NCBI RefSeq assembly: GCF_000230835.1 | Contig: NZ_CM001240.1 | Span: 5,540,279 to 5,604,278 of the forward strand | Reading direction: 5' to 3' | DNA length: 64,000 nucleotides | From: Clostridium sp. DL-VIII | GTDB lineage: Bacteria > Bacillota > Clostridia > Clostridiales > Clostridiaceae | Shown here: piece after piece, positions 16,989 through 26,580 of the stretch | Numbering within the stretch: position 1 is the first letter of the stretch | Layout: every line of letters begins with the position of its first letter | Notes under the pieces: generated by a model | Database searches by the model: none | The model's input: only the letters and a program-made list of their open reading frames with translations | Told to the model about the DNA's origin: nothing | Translations under genes and position numbers: made by a program

Positions 16989-19892
16989 TTAAGTATTTTG
17001 GCATAAAATCTTTAATATTTCTTCTTTTGTATTAGACTTGCGAATAGCTGAAATGCTCTGTTCATCATTGATGATCTTATATAGTTGTTCAAAATAATTT
17101 CTTGAATTTTCTTCAAGAGCTAATACGAAAATTATATCCACTGTATTAATTCCATCCCAGACAACAGGAGTATCCAATTTTGTAATAAATATGACTGGTT
17201 TTGTAACCAAGCTTACATCTCCATGAGGAATTGCAATTCCCCCTTGTAAAAAGGTAGTCATAAGCCCTTCTCTTTTATACACACTTAACAAGTATTCAGG
17301 CTTTACATATCCCTTGTTTTTCATAATTTCAATTGCATTATCCAAAACTTGATCTTTATATGTAAAACTTTGATTAATCGATATTAAGTCTGTTTCTAAA
17401 ACCTCATATAAATTATTTTCATAAAAAACAGTTTTTTCCTTAATTATTTTTCTGAGGTATGATATTCCTTTTGGATTAAAGATACTCGACATAGGTATAA
17501 AGGAATAATTATTTACTTTAGGATCAATTGTTCCTACAATTGCTAAAATCTCATAATAATTTTCTATTGCACTAATAATACTCTCTACTTTCCTGTCTTC
17601 AATATATCCCCTTGTTATAATTTCAATATCTTTTAAATTACTTTCCAGTCTGCTTTTAAGATGGTTTTGTATTCTTTTTGCTGCGCCTTGTCCTGTAATA
17701 CATAAACATAAAATAGCTTTTTTCTTTGGACTATCTATAGATTTAATTATTGGCGATGGATTTTCTTTAAGAGATAAATCTTTTGCGATAACTTCTAGAG
17801 TCTCCTCTGTATATAAAACCTTTCTCAAGCACTCAATTACCATCAAGGTATCTGTTCGTCCAACTACTTCTATATGAATTCCAGTTGCTTTTTCGATTGC
17901 ATCCTTAAATCTAAGTAAAGATCCCATATCAGCTAATAATATGCAGCCTCTTCCTTGATCTATTTGTCTAACCATTTTAATAGTCTTTTCAAGCATAACA
18001 TCGGGCGAATCTTTTAAATCCATTTCTAATCCAACTGCATGGTTTACTCCTATAATTGCATTTGCTACTTCGGCCATTCCACATGCAACTCTTCCATGAG
18101 AGATAACAATCAGACCTATTTTCCCTTTTTCAATTTCAACAGTACTTTGAAAATTCTTAAAGTACATTGCTAGAAAAGGAACTTCTTCCATAGGAATTTT
18201 TATGTAATGATTATTATTAATTTTTTCTATGATTTTATTTGCTATTATGCATTCCTTTTTTAACTCTTCTTTTATTACTGATAAATTAGTATTTAAAACT
18301 CTTTTGTGTTGTCTTGTCAAAGAAATTGCTTCATTAATATGTATAGCTAATGGAAAAATAATTGTATTTTTTAATCCTTTAATTTCCTTTTCAGCAAGTT
18401 CATACATTTCCTCACATATTTCTAAAATTTCTTTACCTACAATATTAGAAATTTCTTCATAGCTAAATCGTGACTCTTCAACTTTTTGTATATGCTGCAG
18501 CAAACTTTTTTCTACTTCTTGACTTAAGATATCATTAATATTCTCATCATCTATCCCTTGCTTTTTTAATTCTTCATATTTATCATCTAAATGCTTATAA
18601 ATATTTTCATCATCTACCTGGTTTGCTTCCAATTTTCTATACGTCTGACTTCCTTCAGGCGAAACAACAATTTCTTCTGATATAACTGAATAATATTTAT
18701 CTAACTTCATTTTCCTTTGATATTCAATCTTTAATGTTTCAGATAAATTTTCAAGATTAACAATTACTTCTTTAGATTTGTTTAACTTGCTTTCTAAAAA
18801 AGCCTTTGCACAACATACTTGAATGTCTGATTTAAGCTGACCAATGTTTCCTTTGTAATCAGAATCTAATAAACACTGCACAACTTCTTCCTTAATATAC
18901 AAGCTCTTCTCTAGTCTCCTGCTTTCTACAACGAAAAAGTTCTTAATAAATTCCATTCTTTCTTCAACTGGACGTTCTTTTATCGATGGGATTTCAATGC
19001 TCATTGGTATTCTTCTGCGAAATGTTAATAGAAGAGAACTTTCAGGATCTTCTGTTGTGGCTGCAATAATCATTAAATTACTTTCATGCTGCGTATCTAC
19101 TTCTCCTAATCTTCTAAACTTTCCTTTATCCATTAGGTAGAATAAGATTTCCTGACCTTCAGCTGGAAGCCTATGAATTTCATCTAAAAATAATATTCCT
19201 CCATTGCAAAGTTCAACTATACCTTGCTTATTTTCATTAGCTCCTGTAAATGCCCCCTTAGTATATCCAAATAGCTGAGCCAATAGAAGTTGTGGATTAT
19301 CTGCATAATCTGCACAGTTGAACTCGAAGTAAGGAACATTCTTTCCAAAGTTCTCCGTTTTTAGTGCATATAAATGCATTAATTCAGCTAAAAAACTTTT
19401 ACCTACTCCAGAAGGACCATAAATTAATGTATGAAGCCCATTTGGTGGATACATAATAGCTGCTTGTGCTTTACTAATTTGATTTTTTAAGCTTCCATTA
19501 TATCCAATAAAGGAAGAGAATATGCTATCCTCCTCCTTTTCTAAATTTAGCTGTATACTTTTATCTTTAAATTTTTTTTCACTGTTCAAATCTTCTGTAG
19601 CTTCTATTTGCTGTCTCAATTTACTTACTGCATACTTTCCAATATTGTATCCCTTTTCATTCAGTAGCGCAGTTAATTTTCTATCTGATATTTTATCAAA
19701 TTCGAATACTATATTTTTAATATCATTACTTAAAAATTGTCTTCTGCGTTCTCTCGAATCAAGTATAAAATTCTCCTTTCTTATCTTAGTAACTGTTTCC
19801 CTCAATATATTTAATCGTTCTGCTATTTCCTCGTCTGTTAATGGATTTTTTTTATCTTCGTTATTTATTAAATCTATAATTTTCTTATCCAT
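16989..19892 (-). CDS. levR: LevR-type sigma-54-dependent activator with PTS regulatory domains
   Basis: About 967 aa from the ATG at 19890-19892, chosen because GGGGGAG lies just before it; the frame is open 11 codons further. In order: N-terminal HTH, AAA+ domain with Walker A GPSGVGKS, sigma-54 contact motif GAFTGA and Walker B GGILFLDE. Then a PRD-like region with His in PLAIHINEA, a mannose-type IIA domain (VISHGRVACG), a IIB-like segment (LCLCITGQGAA), and a C-terminal fructose-type IIA domain with IPHGDVS. PTS phosphorylation of these sites reports sugar supply. It should activate the sigma-54 promoter directly downstream. Confidence 0.93.
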   Translation of the reverse strand: MDKKIIDLINNEDKKNPLTDEEIAERLNILRETVTKIRKENFILDSRERRRQFLSNDIKNIVFEFDKISDRKLTALLNEKGYNIGKYAVSKLRQQIEATEDLNSEKKFKDKSIQLNLEKEEDSIFSSFIGYNGSLKNQISKAQAAIMYPPNGLHTLIYGPSGVGKSFLAELMHLYALKTENFGKNVPYFEFNCADYADNPQLLLAQLFGYTKGAFTGANENKQGIVELCNGGILFLDEIHRLPAEGQEILFYLMDKGKFRRLGEVDTQHESNLMIIAATTEDPESSLLLTFRRRIPMSIEIPSIKERPVEERMEFIKNFFVVESRRLEKSLYIKEEVVQCLLDSDYKGNIGQLKSDIQVCCAKAFLESKLNKSKEVIVNLENLSETLKIEYQRKMKLDKYYSVISEEIVVSPEGSQTYRKLEANQVDDENIYKHLDDKYEELKKQGIDDENINDILSQEVEKSLLQHIQKVEESRFSYEEISNIVGKEILEICEEMYELAEKEIKGLKNTIIFPLAIHINEAISLTRQHKRVLNTNLSVIKEELKKECIIANKIIEKINNNHYIKIPMEEVPFLAMYFKNFQSTVEIEKGKIGLIVISHGRVACGMAEVANAIIGVNHAVGLEMDLKDSPDVMLEKTIKMVRQIDQGRGCILLADMGSLLRFKDAIEKATGIHIEVVGRTDTLMVIECLRKVLYTEETLEVIAKDLSLKENPSPIIKSIDSPKKKAILCLCITGQGAAKRIQNHLKSRLESNLKDIEIITRGYIEDRKVESIISAIENYYEILAIVGTIDPKVNNYSFIPMSSIFNPKGISYLRKIIKEKTVFYENNLYEVLETDLISINQSFTYKDQVLDNAIEIMKNKGYVKPEYLLSVYKREGLMTTFLQGGIAIPHGDVSLVTKPVIFITKLDTPVVWDGINTVDIIFVLALEENSRNYFEQLYKIINDEQSISAIRKSNTKEEILKILCQNT

Positions 19893-20022
19893 GTTAAACT
19901 CCCCCACTAAAATATAAATTTTCAATATAATATAAAGATATTATTTATCTATTGAATTCCACCATTAAATATTTTCTATTATTATATCATGACTTTGTCA
20001 TTAAATTCATGAAAACTGGAAT

Positions 20023-20093
20023 AACCTACGAATATTAGATTTCTATAATTTTCGTAGGTTTCATGGTTAAGGTGATATACCAACTTGGAATCC
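20023..20093 (-). repeat. Family A hairpin-plus-tail repeat
   Basis: Arms AACCTACGAA (20023-20032) and TTCGTAGGTT (20051-20060) with a partly paired centre. The tail is TCATGGTTAAGGTGATATAC ending TTGGAATCC. It lies in the spacer between the levR promoter region and the MOSC-gene terminator; the rest of 19893-20297 shows nothing further. Confidence 0.55.
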
Positions 20094-20297
20094 ATTATAA
20101 ATTTTATTTTCGACTGCTCTCTTATTTTATATTGCAATTAATTAATTCAGAGTATAGATAATAACAATTTCATCTAGAAATATTTTTTCCATCATTCTCC
20201 GCCTACAAAATGCCATGATAGATAAGCTATAATGGCACTTAACCTACTTGCCTGACGAAAAATATACACATTGGAAGGAAGCATCTATGCCGTATAT

Positions 20298-20336
20298 AAA
20301 TAACAAGTCCAATGCTAGCTTTGGACTTGTTATTTT
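20298..20336 (-). terminator. Terminator of the molybdopterin/hydrogenase run (family B hairpin)
   Basis: Perfect 15-bp arms AAATAACAAGTCCAA (20298-20312) and TTGGACTTGTTATTT (20321-20335) around TGCTAGCT, 13 bp beyond the MOSC gene stop. Read on the minus strand it ends in TTATTTATA. The same stem sequence recurs at 31254-31300 and as a half copy near 42130. Confidence 0.7.
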
Positions 20337-20348
20337 ATTTCATATAAC

Positions 20349-20783
20349 TTAATCTAAAATTTCTATAGAATCTCCTTCTCTAATAACTCCGCCTTTTATT
20401 ATTCTTGTGAAAATTCCTTCTGTTGGCATAATACACGTGCCAACTTGATTTTTTATAGCGCAGCCTTTATGGCACTCTTTTCCTATTTGTGTCACTTCTT
20501 GAATTGTTTCTCCTATTTTTAATCTTGTCCCAACAGGCAATTCATAAAGAACAATACCTTCAGTTGTTATATTTTCTGCAAATTTTCCAGCTTCTAAGCT
20601 ATCTACTCCCATTTTAATCATTTTATCTATGCTTTCCTTAGCTAATAAACTTACCTGCCTATGCCATTTTCCAGCATGGGCATCATCTTTTAAGCCATGC
20701 TCTTCTATAAAAATTCCTTCCTTTATAGGTGTTTTTATAACACCCTTTTTTTCACTAATATTTATTGATAATACTTTAGCCAT
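20349..20783 (-). CDS. MOSC-domain protein
   Basis: 144 aa, a stand-alone MOSC domain (the C-terminal fold of molybdenum-cofactor sulfurases). Family features are GLKDDAHAGKWHRQVSLL, PVGTRLKIG and the conserved Cys-containing IGKECHKGCAIK, where the sulfur-carrying cysteine is expected. It probably handles sulfur for molybdopterin or its enzymes. It is the last gene of the cofactor/hydrogenase run, nine bases behind moaC. Confidence 0.88.
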   Translation of the reverse strand: MAKVLSINISEKKGVIKTPIKEGIFIEEHGLKDDAHAGKWHRQVSLLAKESIDKMIKMGVDSLEAGKFAENITTEGIVLYELPVGTRLKIGETIQEVTQIGKECHKGCAIKNQVGTCIMPTEGIFTRIIKGGVIREGDSIEILD

Positions 20784-20791
20784 AATTTTAT

Positions 20792-21262
20792 CTAAATCTC
20801 CCTTATGTATTCTCCGCTTTTTCCGCCGGTCTTCTTTATTAATCTAACATTTTCTATTACCATATCCTTATCAACAGCCTTGCACATATCATATATAGTA
20901 AGGGCTGCAGTTGTTACAGCTGTTAATGCTTCCATTTCAACGCCTGTTTTCCCAACTGTTGAAACTGTTGCTTCAATTTCTATTTCTTCTTCACCTATAT
21001 TAAAATTTATATCAGATCCTGTAATAAAAATATTATGGCACATAGGAATTAAATCCGAGGTCTTTTTTACGCCCATTATTCCACCAATTTGAGCAACTGA
21101 TAAAACATCACCTTTTTTAATAAGGCCATCTTTTATCAAATCTACAGTTTCCTTTTTCATTTTAATTAATCCTCTTGCAATAGCAACTCTCTTTGTCTCG
21201 TCCTTTTCACTCACATTTACCATATGAGCTCTTCCTTTTTCATTAAAATGAGTAAATTCCAT
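20792..21262 (-). CDS. moaC: Cyclic pyranopterin monophosphate synthase MoaC
   Basis: 156 aa. It acts after MoaA to form cPMP in molybdopterin synthesis. Conserved blocks are [30 protein letters not shown] and [20 protein letters not shown], with catalytic Lys in KAVDKDM. The ATG at 21260-21262 is chosen over a TTG five codons upstream because GGAGG precedes it by 8 bases. It lies just behind moaA. Confidence 0.95.
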   Translation of the reverse strand: MEFTHFNEKGRAHMVNVSEKDETKRVAIARGLIKMKKETVDLIKDGLIKKGDVLSVAQIGGIMGVKKTSDLIPMCHNIFITGSDINFNIGEEEIEIEATVSTVGKTGVEMEALTAVTTAALTIYDMCKAVDKDMVIENVRLIKKTGGKSGEYIREI

Positions 21263-21266
21263 AAAA

Positions 21267-22223
21267 TCAACCTCCAATTGCTGTCATTTCTCTATTAATA
21301 TAATTTCCGTTCTCCAATTCATGTTCTTTTGGTTTGCTTTTAATAGTATCAGTAATTACTGTCTTTATATCCTTACCCTCTCTAAGCAATTTCTTTAAAT
21401 CCACCTCAGAGTTTGAGTGAAGGCATGACTTTAGTTTTCCATCTGCCGTTAATCTTATTCTATTGCAATTTCCGCAAAACTTACATGATATAGGATTAAT
21501 AAGCCCGACTTTTCCCTTTGAATTTGGAAGTTTATAATATCTTGCTGGAGAAGAAATATCTGCTGATTCTATTTCTATTAATTCTGACATCTTTTCTAAA
21601 ACTGTATCATTAGAAATATATTTATTAGATGACCAATGCTTTAGAGTACCTATTGGCATAAGTTCTATAAATCTTATTTCTATATCCTCATATTTTGTTA
21701 AATTTATAAAGTCTTCTATTTCATTTTCATTAAAGTCCTTTATTAAAACTACATTTAATTTAATTGGAGTAAGCCCACTATTTTTAGCTGCTTCAATACC
21801 TTGAAGTACATCTTTGATCTTCCCTACCTTAGTTATCTGTGAATATTTTTCTTCATTTAAAGTATCTAAGCTTATATTAAGTCTATTAAGACCTGCATTT
21901 TTTAAATCTTTAGCATAATCTTTTAAGAGAATTCCATTGGTAGTCATGGCTAAATCCTTAACTCCTCCTATTTTACCTATACCATCAATTAACTTTAAAA
22001 TATTTTTTCTTACTAACGGCTCTCCCCCAGTTATCCTAACTTTATCTACACCTAATTCAACAAAACTTTGAGTAATGGCTTCTATTTCTTCTAAAGTTAG
22101 AATCTCTTTATGCCACATCTTATCTATTCCTTTTTCAGGCATGCAATATTTGCATCTTAAATTACACAAATCTGTAACTGATATTCTCAGGTAATTTATT
22201 TTTCTGCCATATGAATCAAACAT
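21267..22223 (-). CDS. moaA: GTP 3',8-cyclase MoaA
   Basis: 318 aa radical SAM enzyme starting molybdopterin synthesis from GTP. It shows the N-terminal cluster motif [16 protein letters not shown], and the C-terminal second-cluster cysteines [16 protein letters not shown] followed by CLHS. It ends in the conserved double glycine (MTAIGG). The start overlaps the end of mobA by 8 bp, showing translational coupling. Confidence 0.96.
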   Translation of the reverse strand: MFDSYGRKINYLRISVTDLCNLRCKYCMPEKGIDKMWHKEILTLEEIEAITQSFVELGVDKVRITGGEPLVRKNILKLIDGIGKIGGVKDLAMTTNGILLKDYAKDLKNAGLNRLNISLDTLNEEKYSQITKVGKIKDVLQGIEAAKNSGLTPIKLNVVLIKDFNENEIEDFINLTKYEDIEIRFIELMPIGTLKHWSSNKYISNDTVLEKMSELIEIESADISSPARYYKLPNSKGKVGLINPISCKFCGNCNRIRLTADGKLKSCLHSNSEVDLKKLLREGKDIKTVITDTIKSKPKEHELENGNYINREMTAIGG

Positions 22224-22836
22224 AATTTTCCTCCTGCTTATTCTTTCTATTATAACCTTTTAAATCTTCTTTTGAGTTAAGATTCATAAACATATCAAAA
22301 GAATAATCATATTTTTTTAAAACATTTTCTTCAATAAAAAGGGGCTCTATAATATCAATTAATCCCGCTATAGATCTTTTATTAAGTGTTATAAGTTTTT
22401 CAACTTCTGGCAATATATCTACAGAATAAAAAGCATTAAACGGCTCAAGCTTACCTTCTCTTTTAGCAATACAAGCATTTGCTTTACTATTAGTAAGCAC
22501 TTTCTTCATATAACGGATATAATCTAAGTTTACATTCGGCATATCACAAGCTATAAAGTATACATATCTGCTTTTACTTTGTTTAATCCCCACATGAATC
22601 CCTGATAATGGTCCAAATTCTTTTATCTCATCGCTAATTATTCTAACTCCATCTTTTTTATAATCTTCGGGCTTATTTGTGACAATAATTATATCTTCGA
22701 ATTCTTTACTTAGTTCATGAATTAACTTTTCCATAACTCTCACTTCATTAACTCTTAAAAACTGCTTATCAAAACCCATTCGTGAACTTTTTCCACCTGC
22801 AAGTATTACTGCTGTTTTAAAAACTTCCACATTCAT
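22216..22836 (-). CDS. mobA: Molybdenum cofactor guanylyltransferase MobA
   Basis: 206 aa nucleotidyltransferase that attaches GMP to Mo-molybdopterin. It has the N-terminal signature VILAGGKSSRMGFDKQFL, the GPLSGIHVGI loop and the metal-binding ACDMPNV. The bis-MGD form is what formate dehydrogenases of the FdhF family need, in line with fdhF upstream. It lies four bases behind the polyferredoxin gene. Confidence 0.93.
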   Translation of the reverse strand: MNVEVFKTAVILAGGKSSRMGFDKQFLRVNEVRVMEKLIHELSKEFEDIIIVTNKPEDYKKDGVRIISDEIKEFGPLSGIHVGIKQSKSRYVYFIACDMPNVNLDYIRYMKKVLTNSKANACIAKREGKLEPFNAFYSVDILPEVEKLITLNKRSIAGLIDIIEPLFIEENVLKKYDYSFDMFMNLNSKEDLKGYNRKNKQEENYV

Positions 22837-22840
22837 ACAC

Positions 22841-23410
22841 TTATACTATATTTACTAAATTAGCTGCAGCATTTTTTCTCTTTTCCAAAATGTCTTTATC
22901 TATAATTTTAGATTCAACCAATCTTAATGCTTCTGTAGGACATACCTCTACGCAGGCAGGACCATTTTCCCTACCTATACATAAATCACATTTATTTGCA
23001 ACTAATCTTTCTTTATATTCTAGCTTTCCGTCTTTATCGCACATTAACCCTTTTTGAATAACTTTCTCTCCTGCTTTATGTTCAACTATTATATCAATAG
23101 CACCAAAAGGACAAACTATTGCACAAGATTTGCAGCCTATGCATGTATCTTTATTTATTAACACTACCCCGTCTTTATTTATAATCGAACCATTTGGACA
23201 TGCATTAGCACACGGAGCATTTTCACAATGCCTGCATTGAATTGGAGCACTTACATCTGCTGTTTTAATAACTTTTAAGCAAGGATTAAAATTAACCTTA
23301 TCCTTACTTTGTACAAGTATGTTTTCTTCAGAATGTGCAACAACACATGCAGCCTCACAAGTTCTGCAGCCTATACATCTTTTTGGATTTGCTATAACAA
23401 AATTATTCAT
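22841..23410 (-). CDS. Polyferredoxin, HycB/HydN-like electron-transfer subunit
   Basis: 189 aa with four [4Fe-4S] binding motifs: CIGCRTCEAACVVAH, CRHCENAPCANACP, CIGCKSCAIVCPFGA, and CDLCIGRENGPACVEVCP. These proteins pass electrons between formate dehydrogenase and hydrogenase. Its ATG follows the hydA stop directly (TAAATG). A second paralogue lies on the other side of hydA, as in hydrogen-dependent CO2 reductase clusters with HycB2 and HycB3. Confidence 0.93.
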   Translation of the reverse strand: MNNFVIANPKRCIGCRTCEAACVVAHSEENILVQSKDKVNFNPCLKVIKTADVSAPIQCRHCENAPCANACPNGSIINKDGVVLINKDTCIGCKSCAIVCPFGAIDIIVEHKAGEKVIQKGLMCDKDGKLEYKERLVANKCDLCIGRENGPACVEVCPTEALRLVESKIIDKDILEKRKNAAANLVNIV

Positions 23411-24796
23411 TTATATTTCCTCCTTTTTTCTCGAAACAAACTTTGTATGTAGTAAATGATGGGATTTTTCACCAAGAGGTTCTATTAAAAACTCCTCATA
23501 TAATTTTTTTATAAAAGGATTTTCATGAGACTTTCTTATTTCAAGTTCAGAATCATGTTTATAGATACCTTTTTTTCTGCTCACCAAACCATTTCTTCTA
23601 TCTATATCTAAGATAAACTTAGGTTGTCCACCACCGCTTACACAACCTTCTGGACAAGTCATAACTTCAATAAAATCAAATTCACAGTTTCCTTCTTTTA
23701 TATCTTCAAGTATTTTAACTACATTTTTCAATCCTGAAACCACCGCCACTTTTAGTGTTATCTTCGGCAATTTCACTTCTGCAACCCTAATTCCTTCACT
23801 GCCTCGTACAAAATTAAGCTCTAAATTAGGAATAGATTTCTTTGTAAGCATCTCATAGCCGCTTCTAAGTGCTGCTTCCATTACACCACCAGTTACTCCA
23901 AAAATATTACCAGCTCCAGTATAACTTCCAAGTGGTAAATCGAACTCTTCATCCTTCAAGTTTTTAAAATCTATGCCTTTATCTCTTATAAGCTGAGCAA
24001 ATTCCCTTGTAGTAATAACTATATCTACATCCTTAAAACCACTATCCTGCATTTCTTCTCTATCACATTCAAATTGCTTACAAGTACATGGCATTATAGC
24101 TACATTATATATTTTCTTAGGACTAACCTTATCTATTTTAGCACCATAGGTTTTAAAAATTGTTCCAGCCATTTGTTGTGGCGATTTACAGCTTGAAAGA
24201 TGATTTAAAAGCTCTGGATAGCTTTGTTCCATAAATTTCACCCAGGCAGGACAACAAGAAGTAAACATCGGCAATTTCCCACCTTTTGTTACCCTTTTTA
24301 TAAGCTCACTGCCTTCTTCCATTATTGTTAAATCCGCACCAAAGTTAGTATCATAAACCCTGTTAAAACCTAATCTTCGCAGAGCTGCTGCCATTTTACC
24401 AGCTGTTAAACTTCCAGCTTTAAGTCCGAATTCTTCACCTAAAGAAACCCTTATAGCTGGTGCACATTGAACTATAGTAAATAATTCTTCATTATGTAGA
24501 GCCTCCTTCACTTTAGCTGCATTTCCTTTGTTAAAAGCCGCAAAAACCGGCTCATTTACACTTTCAAGTAAGCCTCTAGCTCTTCTTTTCTCTTCTATTG
24601 CATGGCTGTTTTCTCTATTTTCAAACGCATAAGAATTACATACCTGTATGCATTGTCCACATGAAACACAAACATCATAATCAATCTCTTGAGGTTGTCC
24701 CGCTTCGCCTTGTATTGCATTTACAGGGCATACTTCAACACATTGCTGACACCCAGTACATAACTCTTTATCAATATTTACAAAACCAATATCCAT
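23411..24796 (-). CDS. hydA: [FeFe]-hydrogenase catalytic subunit
   Basis: 461 aa, shorter than the main clostridial HydA (about 570) and similar to the HydA2 of HDCR complexes. Two N-terminal [4Fe-4S] ferredoxin motifs (CTGCQQCVEVCP, CVSCGQCIQVC) feed the H-cluster, whose ligands are in TSCCPAWVKF, MPCTCKQFECDRE and TCPEGCVSGGGQP. It reversibly makes or oxidises H2. Co-transcribed with polyferredoxins and placed near fdhF, it most likely works with the formate dehydrogenase. No maturase genes (hydE/F/G) are nearby. Confidence 0.95.
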   Translation of the reverse strand: MDIGFVNIDKELCTGCQQCVEVCPVNAIQGEAGQPQEIDYDVCVSCGQCIQVCNSYAFENRENSHAIEEKRRARGLLESVNEPVFAAFNKGNAAKVKEALHNEELFTIVQCAPAIRVSLGEEFGLKAGSLTAGKMAAALRRLGFNRVYDTNFGADLTIMEEGSELIKRVTKGGKLPMFTSCCPAWVKFMEQSYPELLNHLSSCKSPQQMAGTIFKTYGAKIDKVSPKKIYNVAIMPCTCKQFECDREEMQDSGFKDVDIVITTREFAQLIRDKGIDFKNLKDEEFDLPLGSYTGAGNIFGVTGGVMEAALRSGYEMLTKKSIPNLELNFVRGSEGIRVAEVKLPKITLKVAVVSGLKNVVKILEDIKEGNCEFDFIEVMTCPEGCVSGGGQPKFILDIDRRNGLVSRKKGIYKHDSELEIRKSHENPFIKKLYEEFLIEPLGEKSHHLLHTKFVSRKKEEI

Positions 24797-24969
24797 AAAC
24801 TAAATTCCTTTCTTTTATAATATATATCAAAAACTTTATATTTCCTCAAATATATATCTACACTAGAAATAAGTGACATGTTGTGTGTAGTGTTTCATTG
24901 AAATTTAAAATCACCCATTTAAATTCCAAACTAATTTTTCGACTTATACCTAAAAATATATCTCGCCTA

Positions 24970-25157
24970 GAAATTGAATACATGTTTGTGAAGTTGGCAT
25001 TAGAAAATGAACTGCCAATGTCACTTAATGGCTGGTTGTTCCATTTTGGTTTGTCCTAAGCTTGTCTTAGGAGCAAACTGAAATGGATGCAACCTGACAT
25101 TTAGTGACATTCAGTGAAATTTTCTTAGTCCAACGGAATAAACATGTATTCAATTTC
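24970..25157. repeat. 188-bp long imperfect palindrome (MITE-like) inside the hydrogenase operon
   Basis: Outer arms GAAATTGAATACATGTTT (24970-24987) and the exact complement (25140-25157) bound a sequence that is self-complementary almost throughout, closing on CCTAAG-CTTGT-CTTAGG (25055-25071). Inner pairs include GTTGG, AAAAT, TGTCACT/AGTGACA and CCATTT. There is no coding potential. It occupies the gap between hycB and hydA and would fold into a very long hairpin in the operon mRNA. Confidence 0.8.
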
Positions 25158-25163
25158 GGTTAG

Positions 25164-25718
25164 TTATATATTTAAGTTACTTACTGCTCTTATGTTTCTT
25201 ATTCTTTTTTCTTCTATGACATCGAATAATTTAAGAGCATCTTTAGGACATGCTTTTACACAAGCTGGTTCACCTTGTTCTTTACATAAATCACATTTAT
25301 ATGCAACCTTTGTTTCTTTCTCTTCTAGGACTTCTTCAAATAATTCCTTCTGTACATTTTGCATGACTGCTTTTCCAGCCTTATACTTAGTTCCCATTTC
25401 AATAGCTCCAAACGGGCAAGCTACTGCACATGCTTTACAACCTATGCAAATTTCTTCATCAATTATTATTGCATTATCTTCATTTTTAATTGCATTTATA
25501 GGACAGACCTTTGCACAAGGCGCATTTTCACAATGTCTACATTGAACTGGAACTGTAAAGTCCTTCTCTTTAATAACATGTATCCTAGAAATTATTGGTG
25601 TCTCTATATTTCCAACAGTGACTGCTTCATTATGAGCCTTAAAGCAGGCTATTTCACAAGCCTTACACCCAACGCACTTATTAGCATCTCCCACAATGAA
25701 AGAATTGTAATTTTCCAT
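25164..25718 (-). CDS. Polyferredoxin, HycB-like electron-transfer subunit
   Basis: 184 aa from the ATG at 25716-25718, which has AAAGGAG ten bases upstream; a longer reading adds 14 unlikely residues. Four cluster motifs are seen: CVGCKACEIACFKAH, CRHCENAPCAKVCP, CIGCKACAVACPFGA and CDLCKEQGEPACVKACP. Paralogue of the protein at 22841. It follows fdhD and precedes hydA, separated from the latter by a 188-bp palindrome. Probable electron wire between FdhF and HydA. Confidence 0.92.
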   Translation of the reverse strand: MENYNSFIVGDANKCVGCKACEIACFKAHNEAVTVGNIETPIISRIHVIKEKDFTVPVQCRHCENAPCAKVCPINAIKNEDNAIIIDEEICIGCKACAVACPFGAIEMGTKYKAGKAVMQNVQKELFEEVLEEKETKVAYKCDLCKEQGEPACVKACPKDALKLFDVIEEKRIRNIRAVSNLNI

Positions 25719-25764
25719 ATTAATTTCACTCCTTTGTACAATCAAGCATCTAAAAAACAAAATA

Positions 25765-26577
25765 CTAGAATTCTGATTTTTTATTAGTATCTACAATTCT
25801 ATATCCATTAGCATATATATTCATTTTATTGCCTCTTACAAATCCAACTAAAGTAATATTTAATCTTTTGGCAAGGGCCACAGAAAGACTTGTAGGTGCT
25901 GATTTAGATATAATTATTGGTATTTCCAGCTTAGCTGCCTTTAGTATCATTTCAAGAGATACTCTTCCGCTAAGTATAACCGCTTTATCCTTAAGGAATA
26001 TTCCTTTCATCAGTGATTCTCCAATAACCTTGTCCAATGCATTATGTCTAGCTACATCTTCATACACTACAAGCATTTCATTGCTATCACATAATGCAAC
26101 GCAGTGAACTCCTCCTGTGTTTTTAAAAACATCGGAATAATCTAAATTTGTTCTCATAAATTCAAATATTTTTTCAGTATACATTTTAGCATCACTTTCA
26201 ACAGGCTTACAGTTTAAGGAATCTAAGAAATTATCAATTCCATCAACTGACTGATCCTTTATACTTTCTAAATCAATTTTCTTAGAGAAAAAGCTTTCAC
26301 GAGCAGCATCTTTATTTTTAGTCTCAACCTCTGCAATTCCCTTTTTTTCATTTAAATTAAAAGATATTATATCATCACTAGTATTTATTAAACCTTCTGT
26401 TCTTAAAAAACCAACTGACAATGCTTTTAAGTTTTCTGGACTACATAAAAGTGTAGCTAATTTTTTTCCATTAAGAAAAATTGTTAGCGGGTATTCCCTA
26501 ACTAAAAGTTCATCTACATCTGCTTTCCCAATACCGTCTTCTATTTTAAAAACTTTACATTCTAATGTTTTTTCCAT
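25765..26577 (-). CDS. fdhD: Formate dehydrogenase accessory sulfurtransferase FdhD
   Basis: 270 aa. It transfers sulfur to the Mo/W bis-MGD cofactor of formate dehydrogenase. Recognised by NTGGVHCVALC, VVYEDVARHNALDKVIG, LSGRVSLEMILKAA and SKSAPTSLSVALAKRL. The CxxC pair in the flexible loop of E. coli FdhD is not present in the matching region (KDAARESFFSKKIDLE). A lone Cys further on (SLNCKP) might substitute, or the mechanism differs in this lineage. It is tightly spaced with mobB. Confidence 0.92.
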   Translation of the reverse strand: MEKTLECKVFKIEDGIGKADVDELLVREYPLTIFLNGKKLATLLCSPENLKALSVGFLRTEGLINTSDDIISFNLNEKKGIAEVETKNKDAARESFFSKKIDLESIKDQSVDGIDNFLDSLNCKPVESDAKMYTEKIFEFMRTNLDYSDVFKNTGGVHCVALCDSNEMLVVYEDVARHNALDKVIGESLMKGIFLKDKAVILSGRVSLEMILKAAKLEIPIIISKSAPTSLSVALAKRLNITLVGFVRGNKMNIYANGYRIVDTNKKSEF

Positions 26578-26580
26578 TAT

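Noticed and set aside
24797..25163. Molybdenum cofactor riboswitch in the hydrogenase leader
   Set aside because: The region is one long palindrome and shows no resemblance to the multi-stem Moco motif.
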